NCBI GenBank assembly: GCA_015655115.1
Contig: JAATFQ010000015.1
Span: 1-41,594, forward strand
Length of the DNA: 41,594 nt
Direction of reading: 5' to 3'
Origin: Sphingobacteriales bacterium
GTDB taxonomy: Bacteria > Bacteroidota > Bacteroidia > Sphingobacteriales > Sphingobacteriaceae
Under the pieces are notes generated by a model. That model did not search any database and was not told the DNA's origin. It saw nothing but the letters and a program-made list of their open reading frames with translations. A program made the position numbers and the translations under genes. Every line of letters starts with the position of its first letter. Positions within the stretch are counted from its first letter, which is position 1. Below, in pieces: positions 16,409 through 26,156 of this stretch.

Positions 16409-18958
16409 TCAATTTGAAATTATATTCTTGATATAAGCTGAAAGATATGGGGCGGTATGACTATCGCTTATCTTCGCAAAATCAATTGGTTTCCCTGCGG
16501 CAACTATTTTGCCTCCTTTATCACCTGCTTCAGGACCAATTTCAATAATCCAGTCGCTCTCTGCGATGACCTGCATATCATGTTCAACGATGATGATTGT
16601 ATTGCCCTCGTCTACCAACCGGTGCAATTGCACCATCAGTTTCTCTACATCTGAAGGGTGTAAGCCAGTGGTAGGCTCGTCAAGAATATAGAGCGTTTTA
16701 CCGTGTTGCATCCTTTGCAGTTCTGTAGCAAGTTTTATGCGTTGTGCTTCTCCGCCAGATAGTTCTGTAGCTGGCTGTCCCAGTTTAAGATAGCCAAGGC
16801 CAACCTGGCGTACCACATCCAGACCGTGATAAATAGATTTTTCATCACGGAAAAAATCGCAGGCATTATCCACAGTCATCTGCAATACTTCGGCAATGTT
16901 TTTAGACTGGTAAGTAATTTCAAGCGTCTGCGGATTATACCTTGTGCCTTTACAGGTGGGGCACGGGCTGTATACGCTAGGCAAAAATAACAACTCTACC
17001 ATCACGAAACCTTCACCCTCACAATGCGGACAGCGCCCTTTTTTCACGTTAAACGAGAATCTGCCAGCATCGTATTTACGTTTTTTTGCCTCTGGCCTTT
17101 CAGCAAATAATTTCCTGATCGGATCGAATATGCCTGTATAGGTGGCCAAATTAGATCTTGGCGTGCGGCCAATCGCTTTCTGATCTACCTGCACCAATCT
17201 TTTAATGCCTGAAGCTCCACTCAGGATACGGCCGCTAAGTGTTTTCACTATGTCTGTTTCCAGTTCTTCTGTTTCCGGATCGTCATTAACACTTTGCAGC
17301 CCAAGCTGGTTAGCCATCAGCTCTACCAGGGCCTGACTAACGAGGCTGCTTTTACCAGAACCGGAAATCCCGGTTACACATACCAATACGCCTGTAGGAA
17401 AATCAATGTCCAGGTTTTGCAGGTTATTTCTCGTGATTCCCTCAAGCTTCAGCCAGTCTTTCGGTTCCCTGACGGTTCTTGTCAAACCGTGAAGCTGCGG
17501 TACCAGGTAGGGGCGGGTGGCCGATTGGCTGACTTCCTGAAGCCCGTTGAGCGGTCCGCTATACAAAATCTCGCCACCTTTTTCTCCAGCACCTGGACCC
17601 ACATCCACTATCCAGTCGGCATGACGGATGACCTCAATTTCGTGTTCTACCACGAAGATGGAATTGCCAGCCAGCTTCAATTGATCTAATGCTTTCAATA
17701 ATGCTGCGGTATCTGCCGGGTGCAGCCCTGCTGAGGGTTCATCCAATACGTAGACTACCCCGAACAGGTTGGAACGGATTTGTGTGGCCAGTCTTAGCCT
17801 CTGCAATTCTCCTGGTGATAGGGAAGGGGTACTTCTGGTCAGGTTCAGATAGCCCAATCCCAAGGTAATCACGATATCAATCCTCGCTACAATATCAGCG
17901 GCAATTCTTTGCGCTACAATAAGCTGCTCGGGGTGCTGGGTTCGCTGTTGTGCCGAAGCTTTAAAGCTGCCGTCAGCATGTGCCTGTAAGCGCTTTCTCA
18001 GTTCAGAAAGTGGCAGAGCGGAAAGTTCCATAATGTCCAGCCCGCTAAATTTTACAGACAGTGATTCGGGTTTGAGCCGTTTACCATGACAAAGCGGACA
18101 AGGTTCGCTGCGCATATACTGGCTTACTCTTTTTTTCATCAGCTGGCTTTGAGACCCTGAAAAAGTATGCATTACATACCGTTTTGCACTGGTAAATGTC
18201 CCCATATAATCGGGCTCCTGTTTCAGTCTGATCGCTTTTTTGACCTGCTCAGCAGTGTGCCTTGGGTAAACCGGCACTACAGGCTGTTCTTCAGTAAACA
18301 ATATCCAGTCTCTTTCCTGCTGTGGCAGATCGCGCCAGGGAATATCGACATTATAGCCCAATGTAATCAGAATATCTCTTTGATTCTGCCCTTGCCATGC
18401 CGTAGGCCACGCCGCAATTGCACGTTCGCGGATGGTTAAGGAATCGTCCGGTACCATAGATGCTTCTGTAACCGCATAGACCCTTCCCAGTCCATGGCAT
18501 TCGGAGCAGGCTCCTTCGGGGGTATTTACTGAAAAAGATTCTGCATATAAAATCCCCTGTCCTTTGGGGTAGTCTCCTGCTCTGGAATACAGCATTCTCA
18601 ACAAGTTCGATATCGTAGTTACGCTGCCTACTGAAGAGCGCGTGGAACCTCCTCCTCTTTGTTGTTGCAAGGCAATTGCGGGCGGCAAGCCTTCAATTTC
18701 ATCGACCTCAGGTACGGACATCTGGTTAAACAGCCTCCTGGCATAAGGGGAAACTGACTCCAGGTAACGCCGTTGTGCTTCAGCATATAGGGTGCCGAAG
18801 GCCAGGGAGGACTTACCCGATCCAGATACGCCAGTGAAGACAACGAGGGCATTTCTGGGGATTTTAAGACTGACATTTTTTAAATTATTTTCCCTTGCAC
18901 CCTTAACGCAAACAAATGCATTGAAATCCGGGTCGTGTTTTATGGCATCTTTAGACAT
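16409..18958 (-). CDS. UvrA2-type excinuclease ABC subunit A-like ATPase
   Basis: 849 residues from the preferred start at 18958 (MSKDAIKH); the frame is open another 18 codons. Two ABC cassettes are visible: Walker A FTGVSGSGKSSLAFGTLYAE and VTGISGSGKSSLVSQALVE; signatures LSPGELQRLRLAT and LSGGEAQRIKLAT; Walker B VLDEPSAGLHP and ILDEPTTGLHP. Zinc-binding CxxC pairs include CSECHGLG, CPLCHGKR, CPHCEGEG and CPTCKGTRY. It is shorter than canonical UvrA (about 940), and the region after SRAGDYPKGQ lacks the usual UvrB-binding insert, as in UvrA2. Such proteins are linked to DNA-damage or drug tolerance, not to core excision repair. It appears monocistronic. Confidence 0.9.
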   Translation of the reverse strand: MSKDAIKHDPDFNAFVCVKGARENNLKNVSLKIPRNALVVFTGVSGSGKSSLAFGTLYAEAQRRYLESVSPYARRLFNQMSVPEVDEIEGLPPAIALQQQRGGGSTRSSVGSVTTISNLLRMLYSRAGDYPKGQGILYAESFSVNTPEGACSECHGLGRVYAVTEASMVPDDSLTIRERAIAAWPTAWQGQNQRDILITLGYNVDIPWRDLPQQERDWILFTEEQPVVPVYPRHTAEQVKKAIRLKQEPDYMGTFTSAKRYVMHTFSGSQSQLMKKRVSQYMRSEPCPLCHGKRLKPESLSVKFSGLDIMELSALPLSELRKRLQAHADGSFKASAQQRTQHPEQLIVAQRIAADIVARIDIVITLGLGYLNLTRSTPSLSPGELQRLRLATQIRSNLFGVVYVLDEPSAGLHPADTAALLKALDQLKLAGNSIFVVEHEIEVIRHADWIVDVGPGAGEKGGEILYSGPLNGLQEVSQSATRPYLVPQLHGLTRTVREPKDWLKLEGITRNNLQNLDIDFPTGVLVCVTGISGSGKSSLVSQALVELMANQLGLQSVNDDPETEELETDIVKTLSGRILSGASGIKRLVQVDQKAIGRTPRSNLATYTGIFDPIRKLFAERPEAKKRKYDAGRFSFNVKKGRCPHCEGEGFVMVELLFLPSVYSPCPTCKGTRYNPQTLEITYQSKNIAEVLQMTVDNACDFFRDEKSIYHGLDVVRQVGLGYLKLGQPATELSGGEAQRIKLATELQRMQHGKTLYILDEPTTGLHPSDVEKLMVQLHRLVDEGNTIIIVEHDMQVIAESDWIIEIGPEAGDKGGKIVAAGKPIDFAKISDSHTAPYLSAYIKNIISN

Positions 18959-19301
18959 AACTATCAAACAGGCTGTGCGACGCATTGTTTGCGTTCTGAT
19001 CGCCTTGTGCATTATATTGGTATTCCTAAAAGAGGTTTTATTCTGCCTGATTTTTTAAAACCTTGATGAATTTGAGCTGTTAGCTGCTCCTCAACAGAGA
19101 TGTCGCCAAAATTGCTGTGGGTATCAATTCTTTAGCCTCGCCTCTCTGATAATAATTACTGTAATTTATTTCACTAGATTTCAATGGCTTTTAATAATGA
19201 TATTTCTGATTGCTTGCTTATTTTACAACATTTTGTAGGATACAGGTGTTTTATTTACCTGTGAATACTTACAATCCCATAAAAAGGCCATTTTAAGAGA
19301 T

Positions 19302-19820
19302 ATGAGAAAAATATTGCCAGTCATTTTAATAATAGGCGCTCTTTTTGGATGTGCAAAAACAAGTACCATGACTATTGAGCCTATTGATAAGGAGCTGAAT
19401 GGTCGTTTGCTGACCGGCAAAAATTTGGATACTCGTTTATTTAGTACCAAAGATTTACTGCAATATTATGAGGTGTCTGACTACAAGGGTCTTAAACCAG
19501 AGGCTATTCAAAAGAAGATAGACGGTTTCATCAAGGCAAAGTATAAAAGCTCTGATCTATCACAGGCTAATCAAATTACATTTTTATTTTATAAAAAGGA
19601 CATCTTTACAGATTATAGGAAATATGTGTACGAAGCTGCAAGAGATACCGAAGCTGGATTTCTTTCTGAATATCCTGATAGGCTGGTTTCTCAGGTGGAA
19701 TTTTTAAAGATAAAGGGCGATGATATTAAAATTTTAAGGAGAAGGACAGTATACCGAAAAGAGGAGATATTGTTATCTAAGGAGGATACAGTAAATATTA
19801 AAGCTGTTGTCAGGATGTGA
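19302..19820 (+). CDS. Unrecognised small lipoprotein
   Basis: 172 residues beginning MRKILPVILIIGALFGCAKT, a compact lipoprotein signal with the lipobox ending at Cys17. The rest is charged and Lys/Asp-rich, with alternating helix and strand (KDLLQYYEVSDYKGLKPEAI; ITFLFYKKDIFTDYRKYVYE) and no family I recognise. It is the first of three plus-strand genes, followed 35 nt later by a second lipoprotein and then a GNAT enzyme. Co-transcription is likely from spacing. No function is proposed. Confidence 0.75.
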   Translation: MRKILPVILIIGALFGCAKTSTMTIEPIDKELNGRLLTGKNLDTRLFSTKDLLQYYEVSDYKGLKPEAIQKKIDGFIKAKYKSSDLSQANQITFLFYKKDIFTDYRKYVYEAARDTEAGFLSEYPDRLVSQVEFLKIKGDDIKILRRRTVYRKEEILLSKEDTVNIKAVVRM

Positions 19821-19855
19821 GAGTGCCAAACCGTTAATTAAAAATAGCACATTAC

Positions 19856-21022
19856 ATGAGAATTTCAATGTTGAAACATACAATAATACTTTTAAGTTTA
19901 AGCCTGTTAATGATTGCCAGTTGTACCAGTAATAAGGCGAATAAGCAGAATACTCAAGTTAAGGATAGTGATAGCGAAAGTAAAAAAGTACGTGATGCTC
20001 CCGTTACTGATCTTTGCAATGAAAGCCTCAAAACGCTGGTTACAAATTCAAGTTTTAAATCGCCTTTTAAAGATCTACGGGTAGCAATAGAAAATCAGGA
20101 GGAGCATACTATAAAAGTCCGGCTTTATGTCAGGTCTGGTGATGGACAAAATACAGAAAACGTAGTGGGGTGGCTCCTTGTTGATCTCAATAAAAGGACC
20201 ATAAAAGATATTACTAATGATCAGGAAAACCCGGCGAACATTACTTACTTAAGTAAAGACTGGGATAACCTGATCAACTGCAATAAACGGGGTAAACATA
20301 AAGCCACAATTAATGGAAAGGATGTAGAATTTGGAAACCTGTTCAATGAGACTACGGTAATTAAATTTACACCTTCCCAATTGACAAATAATGATGCCCC
20401 GATTAAAGAATTCAAGGAAAAACTTTTTGCTTATGAGCAGAATCATCGAGGTAGTGCTAGTTTTAACCCGGAAAATCTTTTTACACTTATAAACAACGAA
20501 GTGTTTACAAATTCAGATTTGTATATCGATAGCAGTTGGCTGGATTATTTTATTAAAAAACATGCTGTAAATGTTTTAGACCATCCTGATCTTTTCGAGC
20601 TTGCGATTCAGCAGGAAGATGATAATGCTGTAAAGGTGCTAATAAAGAATGGCTATATAGTTTCATTAAAGCAATTGCAGCTTGCAAAAGTTGTCAGAGG
20701 TGCTTCCGAAGCATATAAAAAACGCAATAGAGATAATAAAGGTTTGGACGAACAAGGCGATCCGCTTTTTTATGATGAAGAGAAATCTAAAATAAAAGAA
20801 ATTGAATTGCTACTTGAAGAGCAGTATAAAACAAATACGGTTAAGGATAAGGATGGCTATGTCAACCTGCGGAAAGGTAATAACGTTTCGTCCCCGGTTG
20901 TGGATAAAATTAATAATGGCGACAAAATTGAAATTATTGATAATGTGGGCAAATGGTGGCTGGTACAAACAAAAGCGGGTAAGCAGGGTTATGTGTTTAG
21001 TGCGAAAGTAACTCACAACTAA
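19856..21022 (+). CDS. Lipoprotein with ankyrin-like segment and C-terminal SH3b domain
   Basis: 388 residues. A lipoprotein signal is clear (LSLSLLMIASC, Cys23 from the first Met; Met5 is an alternative start). Residues ~245-285 (HPDLFELAIQQEDDNAVKVL, then IKNGYIV) resemble an ankyrin-type helix pair. Residues ~333-388 form a bacterial SH3-like domain (DGYVNLRKGNNVSSPVVDKI, then GDKIEI, KWWLVQ and GYVFSAKV), which usually binds peptidoglycan peptides or glycans. The middle is unrecognised. The stop overlaps the next start (TAATG), so translation is probably coupled to the GNAT gene. An envelope role is inferred from the signal and SH3b domain. Confidence 0.78.
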   Translation: MRISMLKHTIILLSLSLLMIASCTSNKANKQNTQVKDSDSESKKVRDAPVTDLCNESLKTLVTNSSFKSPFKDLRVAIENQEEHTIKVRLYVRSGDGQNTENVVGWLLVDLNKRTIKDITNDQENPANITYLSKDWDNLINCNKRGKHKATINGKDVEFGNLFNETTVIKFTPSQLTNNDAPIKEFKEKLFAYEQNHRGSASFNPENLFTLINNEVFTNSDLYIDSSWLDYFIKKHAVNVLDHPDLFELAIQQEDDNAVKVLIKNGYIVSLKQLQLAKVVRGASEAYKKRNRDNKGLDEQGDPLFYDEEKSKIKEIELLLEEQYKTNTVKDKDGYVNLRKGNNVSSPVVDKINNGDKIEIIDNVGKWWLVQTKAGKQGYVFSAKVTHN

Positions 21023-21579
21023 TGACTATAAGAAAAGCGCATATAGAAGATGCTCCTGCTATTACAACATATATTTTGTTGGCAATGGGCGATATTATTT
21101 ATCAGTTTATTGGTGAAAAAGATGAGAACAAGGCAAAAGAGTGCATGCTGCATCTTGTCAAACAGTCAGGTAATCAGTATTCTTATACAAACTGCTGGGT
21201 GTTGGAGGATGAAGGCGAAATAATTGCCGCCGCCTGTGTTTATGACGGTGCTAAAATCAGGATGTTGAGAGCCCCTGTTCTGGCATACTTAAGAAACGAA
21301 TTTAACAGGACTCTTACCGTTCAGGATGAAACTGGGGAAGGCGAATTTTACCTCGACTGCTTAGGCGTAGATCCTAACCATCAGGGGAAAGGTGCCGGTT
21401 CGAAGATGCTTCTGTTCCTGATTGAAGAATATGTTAACAAGCAACATCTCGCTTTAGGTTTATTGGTTGATGAAAACAATCCTGATGCGAAACGTTTATA
21501 TCTCAAATTGGGCTTCGAGGTTGTAGGCTGCAAGACTTTTGCGGGCAAAAAGATGGTGCATCTGCAGCTCAGTCCATAA
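21022..21579 (+). CDS. GNAT family N-acetyltransferase
   Basis: 185 residues. It begins MTIRKAHIEDAPAITTYIL, the usual GNAT beta1-alpha1. Motif A contains YLDCLGVDPNHQGKGAGSKM with the acetyl-CoA loop QGKGAG (121-126). Motif B has LGLLVDENNPDAKRLYLKLG and FEVVG. It transfers an acetyl group from acetyl-CoA to an unknown amine. The start codon overlaps the stop of the SH3b lipoprotein gene by one base. There is no signal peptide, so it acts in the cytoplasm, which makes its coupling to two lipoprotein genes unexpected. Confidence 0.88.
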   Translation: MTIRKAHIEDAPAITTYILLAMGDIIYQFIGEKDENKAKECMLHLVKQSGNQYSYTNCWVLEDEGEIIAAACVYDGAKIRMLRAPVLAYLRNEFNRTLTVQDETGEGEFYLDCLGVDPNHQGKGAGSKMLLFLIEEYVNKQHLALGLLVDENNPDAKRLYLKLGFEVVGCKTFAGKKMVHLQLSP

Positions 21580-21806
21580 AAATAATTCCTGTTATCAATT
21601 AATAACCAATGTGTTATCGTGTGTTTTTGCGCTCAATTTAAAGCAGCTTAAAATTTAGTTAATGTGATAATCATCATTTCGAATTTCGTGATCTTTTATA
21701 ATATTTAATCCTGTCAGGATTAGGAAGTATAAGTTATATATGAATTCATAAAGGATAAACTCCGTTATGATTTAGCCCTGCCAATTACAATTCAAACACA
21801 TTAGAA

Positions 21807-23471
21807 ATGGAATGGCTAAAAGATCTTTTCATTAATGATTCAGTTGCTCATGCAGTATTAATTTATGGACTTGTAATCTGCCTGGGCATCACTCTCGGAA
21901 AAATAAAATTATGGAATATCTCGCTGGGTATCACCTGGGTGCTTTTCATCGGAATTCTCGCTTCACACTTTCACCTGCTAATCAATAAAGAAGTGGAACA
22001 TTTTGCGAGAGAATTTGGACTGATCCTGTTTGTATACAGCATCGGCCTGCAGGTGGGTCCAGGATTTCTGTCCTCACTGAAGAAACAAGGATTGCCGCTG
22101 AACCTTCTTGCTGCAGGGGTAGTGTTATCAGGGGGTGCAATCACCGTAATGATCCACTACATAACCAATACGCCAATCGCTGTAATGGCCGGTATCATGT
22201 CAGGTGCCGTAACTAACACTCCCGGACTTGGTGCTGCCCAGCAGGCGCTGGCAGATATGCATGCCTCGGGCACCGACGCTGCAAGTTTAGGTTTGGGATA
22301 CGCCGTGGCTTATCCCTTTGGAGTGATTGGAATTATTCTGGTACTTCTCCTTCTTCGCTATTTTTTTAAAATTGACCTTTCAAGAGAAAAAGCCCTTCAT
22401 GAGGAAAAGCTGTTAAAAAGACAGCCTGCCCCGTCTACCATTAATCTGGAAGTAGAGAACCCACAGCTGTTTAACCAGCCCTTGAAGATTATAAAATCTA
22501 TCATCAATACCAAGCTCGTCATTTCCAGAATCTATCACGATGGAATAATCAGTACTCCCGAATCGGAAACCATTCTCCATAAGGGTGATATCATTCTGGC
22601 TGTGGCACCTAAAGAGAATTTTGATAAACTAAAGATCCTGGTTGGAAAGGAGAGCCAGATAGATCTGATCAAGATCAAAAGCAATATTATCTCAAGGCAG
22701 ATTGTAGTCACTAAAGAGATAGTAACTTATAAAACTATAGGCGAACAAGGTTTTTTTGATAGTCAGGATTTTACAATTACCCGCGTTAACCGCGCGGGAA
22801 TTGAATTTGTTGTAACTATTGAAACCATTTTTCAGGTGGGAGATATTGTAACTGTTGTAGGACGGGAAGAAGCAGTAAATCTATTTGCGAAGGTCCTGGG
22901 GAATTCGTTGAAGCGTTTGGATCATCCAAATCTGGCGCCGATATTTTTCGGCATCGTAATCGGTGTGTTATTCGGGAGCATCCCTTTTGTTATTCCCGGG
23001 ATTCCGGCACCGGTAAAGATCGGGCTTGCCGGAGGACCTCTTATCGTGGCTATATTGATGAGCCGCTTTGGATTTAAATTATATCTTAACCCTTATGTAA
23101 CACAGAGTGCGAACCTGATGCTCAGAGAAATTGGCATAGTACTGTTCCTGGCCAGTGTAGGCCTGTCCAGCGGAGAACATTTTGTGGAGATCCTTATTAA
23201 GGGCGATGGACTAGTATGGATGCTGTACGGTGTGATTATCACCGTTGTCCCGCTGCTGATGGTAGGGGGAATCGCCCGGATATTCTTCAGGTGCAGTTAC
23301 TACGAAATCTGTGGTTTGCTGTCAGGTGCGTCTACAGACCCGCCGGCCCTTGCATTTGCTACCTATTCCGCTGGTTCGGATGCGCCGGCAATAACCTATG
23401 CTACGGTTTATCCACTTACGATGATCCTGCGTATACTTATAGCTCAGATGATGATCCTTATATTTTCTTAA
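21807..23471 (+). CDS. AspT/YidE/YbjL-type membrane transporter with RCK_C (TrkA_C) domains
   Basis: 554 residues. Two homologous membrane halves (~12-195 and ~375-554) each carry the family motif: GIMSGAVTNTPGLGAAQQAL at ~129 and GLLSGASTDPPALAFA at ~502. Between them lie two cytosolic RCK_C-like domains (~210-290 and ~290-370; INTKLVISRIYHDGIISTPE, HKGDIILAVAPKE). Relatives include the aspartate:alanine exchanger AspT, but most Bacteroidota members have unknown substrates. The RCK_C domains suggest ligand gating. It is monocistronic, with a 227-nt upstream gap containing a palindrome TATGAATTCATA at 21739-21750. Confidence 0.88.
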   Translation: MEWLKDLFINDSVAHAVLIYGLVICLGITLGKIKLWNISLGITWVLFIGILASHFHLLINKEVEHFAREFGLILFVYSIGLQVGPGFLSSLKKQGLPLNLLAAGVVLSGGAITVMIHYITNTPIAVMAGIMSGAVTNTPGLGAAQQALADMHASGTDAASLGLGYAVAYPFGVIGIILVLLLLRYFFKIDLSREKALHEEKLLKRQPAPSTINLEVENPQLFNQPLKIIKSIINTKLVISRIYHDGIISTPESETILHKGDIILAVAPKENFDKLKILVGKESQIDLIKIKSNIISRQIVVTKEIVTYKTIGEQGFFDSQDFTITRVNRAGIEFVVTIETIFQVGDIVTVVGREEAVNLFAKVLGNSLKRLDHPNLAPIFFGIVIGVLFGSIPFVIPGIPAPVKIGLAGGPLIVAILMSRFGFKLYLNPYVTQSANLMLREIGIVLFLASVGLSSGEHFVEILIKGDGLVWMLYGVIITVVPLLMVGGIARIFFRCSYYEICGLLSGASTDPPALAFATYSAGSDAPAITYATVYPLTMILRILIAQMMILIFS

Positions 23472-23535
23472 ATCAATTAATGTATCCTTTGCGGGTGTGA
23501 AAAGAGTTTATAAGGGTTTTTATTTAATAAAAGAG

Positions 23536-24450
23536 TTATTCAGCATTATTTATGCGGGCATTCGCCGGGGATGACCCGTGATATTTTTTAAAGAAATTAG
23601 TGAAATAAGCAGGTTCTTCAAAGCCCAGTCCATTCGCAATCTGGGCGATGCTCCAGTCTGTATATTTGAGTAAGGCATAGGCTTCTTTCAAGATGCGCTC
23701 AGCGATATGCTGAGTAGTGGTCTTTCCGGTTACCTCTTTAACAGCACGGTTCAGGTGATTGGTATGCACGGCGAGGTTTTGGACATACCCATGAGCCGTT
23801 TTGAGTTTAAGGGACTGTTCCGGAGAATCTATGGGGAATTGCCTTTCCAACAGATCAAAAAATAAGGTAGTAATACGCGCTGCAGCATTACTATTCTTTT
23901 CGATCTCGTTAGATACCGGTATATTCTTTAGCGCTTCATGCATCAGTATACGCAGATAGCTACGCAGGAGGTCGTATTTATTGACATAATCCGAATCCAT
24001 TTCTTCCATCATTTTGTCCATCGTTGCTGAAATGAACTTTAATTGTGCGTCATCCAAAAAAACAATGTGACGGCCATCTGCCTTAAATAAAGGGAATTCC
24101 TTTACTGAGCTTTTGTATTCATGCGATTCGATAAAAGTTTTTGTAAATAAACAGAATGCACCTGTTTGCGGGCCTTCTCCGGTTTCCCATGAAGACGTAA
24201 CCGAGGGGCTTGAAAAGACCAGCGCAGGTCGGTCAATGATGACTTCTCTGTCGGCATAGATCATTTTACCATTGCCGATGACCAATGCTATCTTGTAAAA
24301 ATCACGGCGGCTGAAGGGGGTTCTGGTTACGCAGGTTTTGCGCAAAAAAACATTGAAATGTCCCTGGCCGGTGTTGTTTTCGGCAAATATCTTTTGGTTG
24401 GGTGCCGGGTGGCGTTGGTAAAATTCTTCCAAAGTTTCAATTTTCTCCAT
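23536..24450 (-). CDS. AraC-family transcriptional regulator
   Basis: 304 residues. The N-terminal ~180 residues are a sensor domain of the cupin-like type (MIYADREVIIDRPALVFSSP). The C-terminal ~100 residues are the double HTH: NLAVHTNHLNRAVKEVTGKT with AERILKEAYALLKYTDWSIA, then the signature IANGLGFEEPAYFTNFFKKY. It is divergent from the DHA2 efflux gene, 140 nt away, and is its likely regulator. A -7 box TACCTTTG ends 4 nt before its start codon, so the transcript should be nearly leaderless. Confidence 0.92.
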   Translation of the reverse strand: MEKIETLEEFYQRHPAPNQKIFAENNTGQGHFNVFLRKTCVTRTPFSRRDFYKIALVIGNGKMIYADREVIIDRPALVFSSPSVTSSWETGEGPQTGAFCLFTKTFIESHEYKSSVKEFPLFKADGRHIVFLDDAQLKFISATMDKMMEEMDSDYVNKYDLLRSYLRILMHEALKNIPVSNEIEKNSNAAARITTLFFDLLERQFPIDSPEQSLKLKTAHGYVQNLAVHTNHLNRAVKEVTGKTTTQHIAERILKEAYALLKYTDWSIAQIANGLGFEEPAYFTNFFKKYHGSSPANARINNAE

Positions 24451-24454
24451 GCTG

Positions 24455-24462
24455 CAAAGGTA
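24455..24462 (-). promoter_or_regulatory. -7 box of the AraC-family gene at 23536-24450
   Basis: The minus strand reads TACCTTTG, matching TAnnTTTG, then CAGC and the ATG. With transcription starting a few bases past the box, almost no 5' leader remains. No clear -33 element was found at normal spacing. An 8-bp direct repeat AAGGTATT (24457-24464 and 24482-24489) overlaps and flanks it and could be an autoregulatory site. Confidence 0.5.
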
Positions 24463-24578
24463 TTGATTATTTGATTATTATAAGGTATTTGACAATTTTA
24501 TGATCATATAATTGCTTGTTGTTTGATTTTTATAACTATTGCATTGAATAGTATAAACGGGAAAGGCAGCGTCGGGGT

Positions 24579-24586
24579 TATTTTTG
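24579..24586 (+). promoter_or_regulatory. -7 box of the DHA2 efflux gene
   Basis: TATTTTTG matches TAnnTTTG and is followed by CGCT and the ATG of the efflux gene. This mirrors the arrangement on the opposite strand for the regulator, so both divergent transcripts would have very short or no leaders. Confidence 0.5.
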
Positions 24587-24590
24587 CGCT

Positions 24591-26150
24591 ATGGAAACGG
24601 GTTTTAGAAAATGGATCATTGTGATCACAATTATTACATCAACAATCATCGAGCTGATCGATACGACCATTGTGAATGTATCCATCAATACGATGAGCGG
24701 GAACTTAGGGGCCTCGCTTGAGGATACCGCCTGGGTGATCACTTCTTATGCTATCGCTAATGTGATTATTATACCTATGACGAGCTTTCTTGCTGAAAAA
24801 ACCGGACGCAAGCAATATTATGTCGGCTCGATCCTGGTCTTCACTCTCGCCTCTGCCCTCTGTGGTTTTTCACACAGCCTCTGGGAACTGGTTGCTTTCC
24901 GCTTTTTACAGGGCATTGGCGGCGGTGCTTTACTGTCGACCTCACAGTCTATCCTGTTTGAAACTTTCCCGCCTAAGGAAAGGGCTACAGCAAGCGGCAT
25001 CTTCAGTTTAGGGATTATCATTGGCCCCTCTATAGGCCCCGTAATGGGCGGTTATATCGTTGATAACTTATCCTGGCAGTGGATCTTTTATGTCAACATT
25101 CCCATTGGGCTATTGGCGGCACTGTTATCCTATATCTACCTGAAGCCAACTAAGCGATCCACAAACGGGCGGACGATTGACTGGCCCGGTATCTTTTTAC
25201 TGGCGATAGGTGTTGGTGCTTTACAGATCGTATTGGAGCGTGGACAAACGGACGACTGGTTCGACGCGAACTACATTGTCGTACTGACCATCGTATCAAT
25301 GCTGGCTTTAGCCGTACTGGTTTGGTGGGAACTCAAAATCAAACATCCAGTCATTAACCTGCGGGTATTAAAAAGTACTACACTGTCCATATCTGCCATC
25401 ATGACTTTTGTACTAGGTTTCGGGTTATTCAGTGCAGTATTTGTATTCCCTTTATACTCGCAGCGTATCATTGGTTACTCTGCTTTTCAGACAGGTACAA
25501 TGTTATTACCGGGCACCCTGGTTGCGGCTATGATTTCGCCCTTTTTGGGTAAGATGCTTCAAAGTGGTATTCGTCCGCAATACCTGATCATCCTTGGTTT
25601 CGGGATGTCTGCTGCATTTGGTTACCTGATGTCGAAATCTAACCTGGAAACCGGCAGCGCGTATTTTTTTATTCCTTTAATCTGCCGGGGGCTGGGCGCG
25701 GCCTTACTGATTGTGCCTTTGACGGCCCTGGCAGTATCAGAACTGAAGCCATCAGAAATACCACAGGGGGCCGCTTTAAACAACATGATGCGGCAGATGG
25801 GGGGCTCTTTCGGAATTGCGCTGATCAATACCTTTATTGCACACCGTGAAGCCGCTAACCGTACGGCACTGATTGCGCATGTCACTGCCTCCGATCCGTT
25901 AACCCTGCAACGGCAACATTCGTTGATCGGCAATATGATGTCGCACGGCGCGACATACCTGCAGGCGGTGCAGCAATCATTGGGCGCACTGGAAAATATG
26001 GTGGTACGGCAGACTTTTTTGCTAAGCTATATGGATGCTTTCTTTTTACTGGCGATCCTAAATGCCTGCTGTATCCCTCTGGTGATCCTGACGATTAAAA
26101 AGCGGGCAGCAGTGAAAGTTGGTAAAGTAGAAATTCCGGATGCGCATTAA
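24591..26150 (+). CDS. DHA2-family MFS multidrug efflux transporter (EmrB/QacA type)
   Basis: 519 residues, about 14 membrane segments. Family signatures: TM1 with IELIDTTIVNVSINTM (motif D1), GRKQYYVGSI (motif A), RFLQGIGGGALLSTSQSILF (motif B) and GIIIGPSIGPVMGGYIVD (motif C), then WQWIFYVNIPIG. It exports amphipathic drugs by proton antiport across the inner membrane. The usual HlyD/EmrA adaptor and TolC partner are not beside it. It is GC-richer than its neighbours, which may indicate transfer. It is probably controlled by the divergent AraC gene. Confidence 0.92.
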   Translation: METGFRKWIIVITIITSTIIELIDTTIVNVSINTMSGNLGASLEDTAWVITSYAIANVIIIPMTSFLAEKTGRKQYYVGSILVFTLASALCGFSHSLWELVAFRFLQGIGGGALLSTSQSILFETFPPKERATASGIFSLGIIIGPSIGPVMGGYIVDNLSWQWIFYVNIPIGLLAALLSYIYLKPTKRSTNGRTIDWPGIFLLAIGVGALQIVLERGQTDDWFDANYIVVLTIVSMLALAVLVWWELKIKHPVINLRVLKSTTLSISAIMTFVLGFGLFSAVFVFPLYSQRIIGYSAFQTGTMLLPGTLVAAMISPFLGKMLQSGIRPQYLIILGFGMSAAFGYLMSKSNLETGSAYFFIPLICRGLGAALLIVPLTALAVSELKPSEIPQGAALNNMMRQMGGSFGIALINTFIAHREAANRTALIAHVTASDPLTLQRQHSLIGNMMSHGATYLQAVQQSLGALENMVVRQTFLLSYMDAFFLLAILNACCIPLVILTIKKRAAVKVGKVEIPDAH

Positions 26151-26156
26151 AAATTC

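Noticed and set aside
21739..21750. TATGAATTCATA palindrome before the AspT-type gene
   Set aside because: Twelve bases of mostly A/T can be palindromic by chance; no second copy or promoter box was seen.
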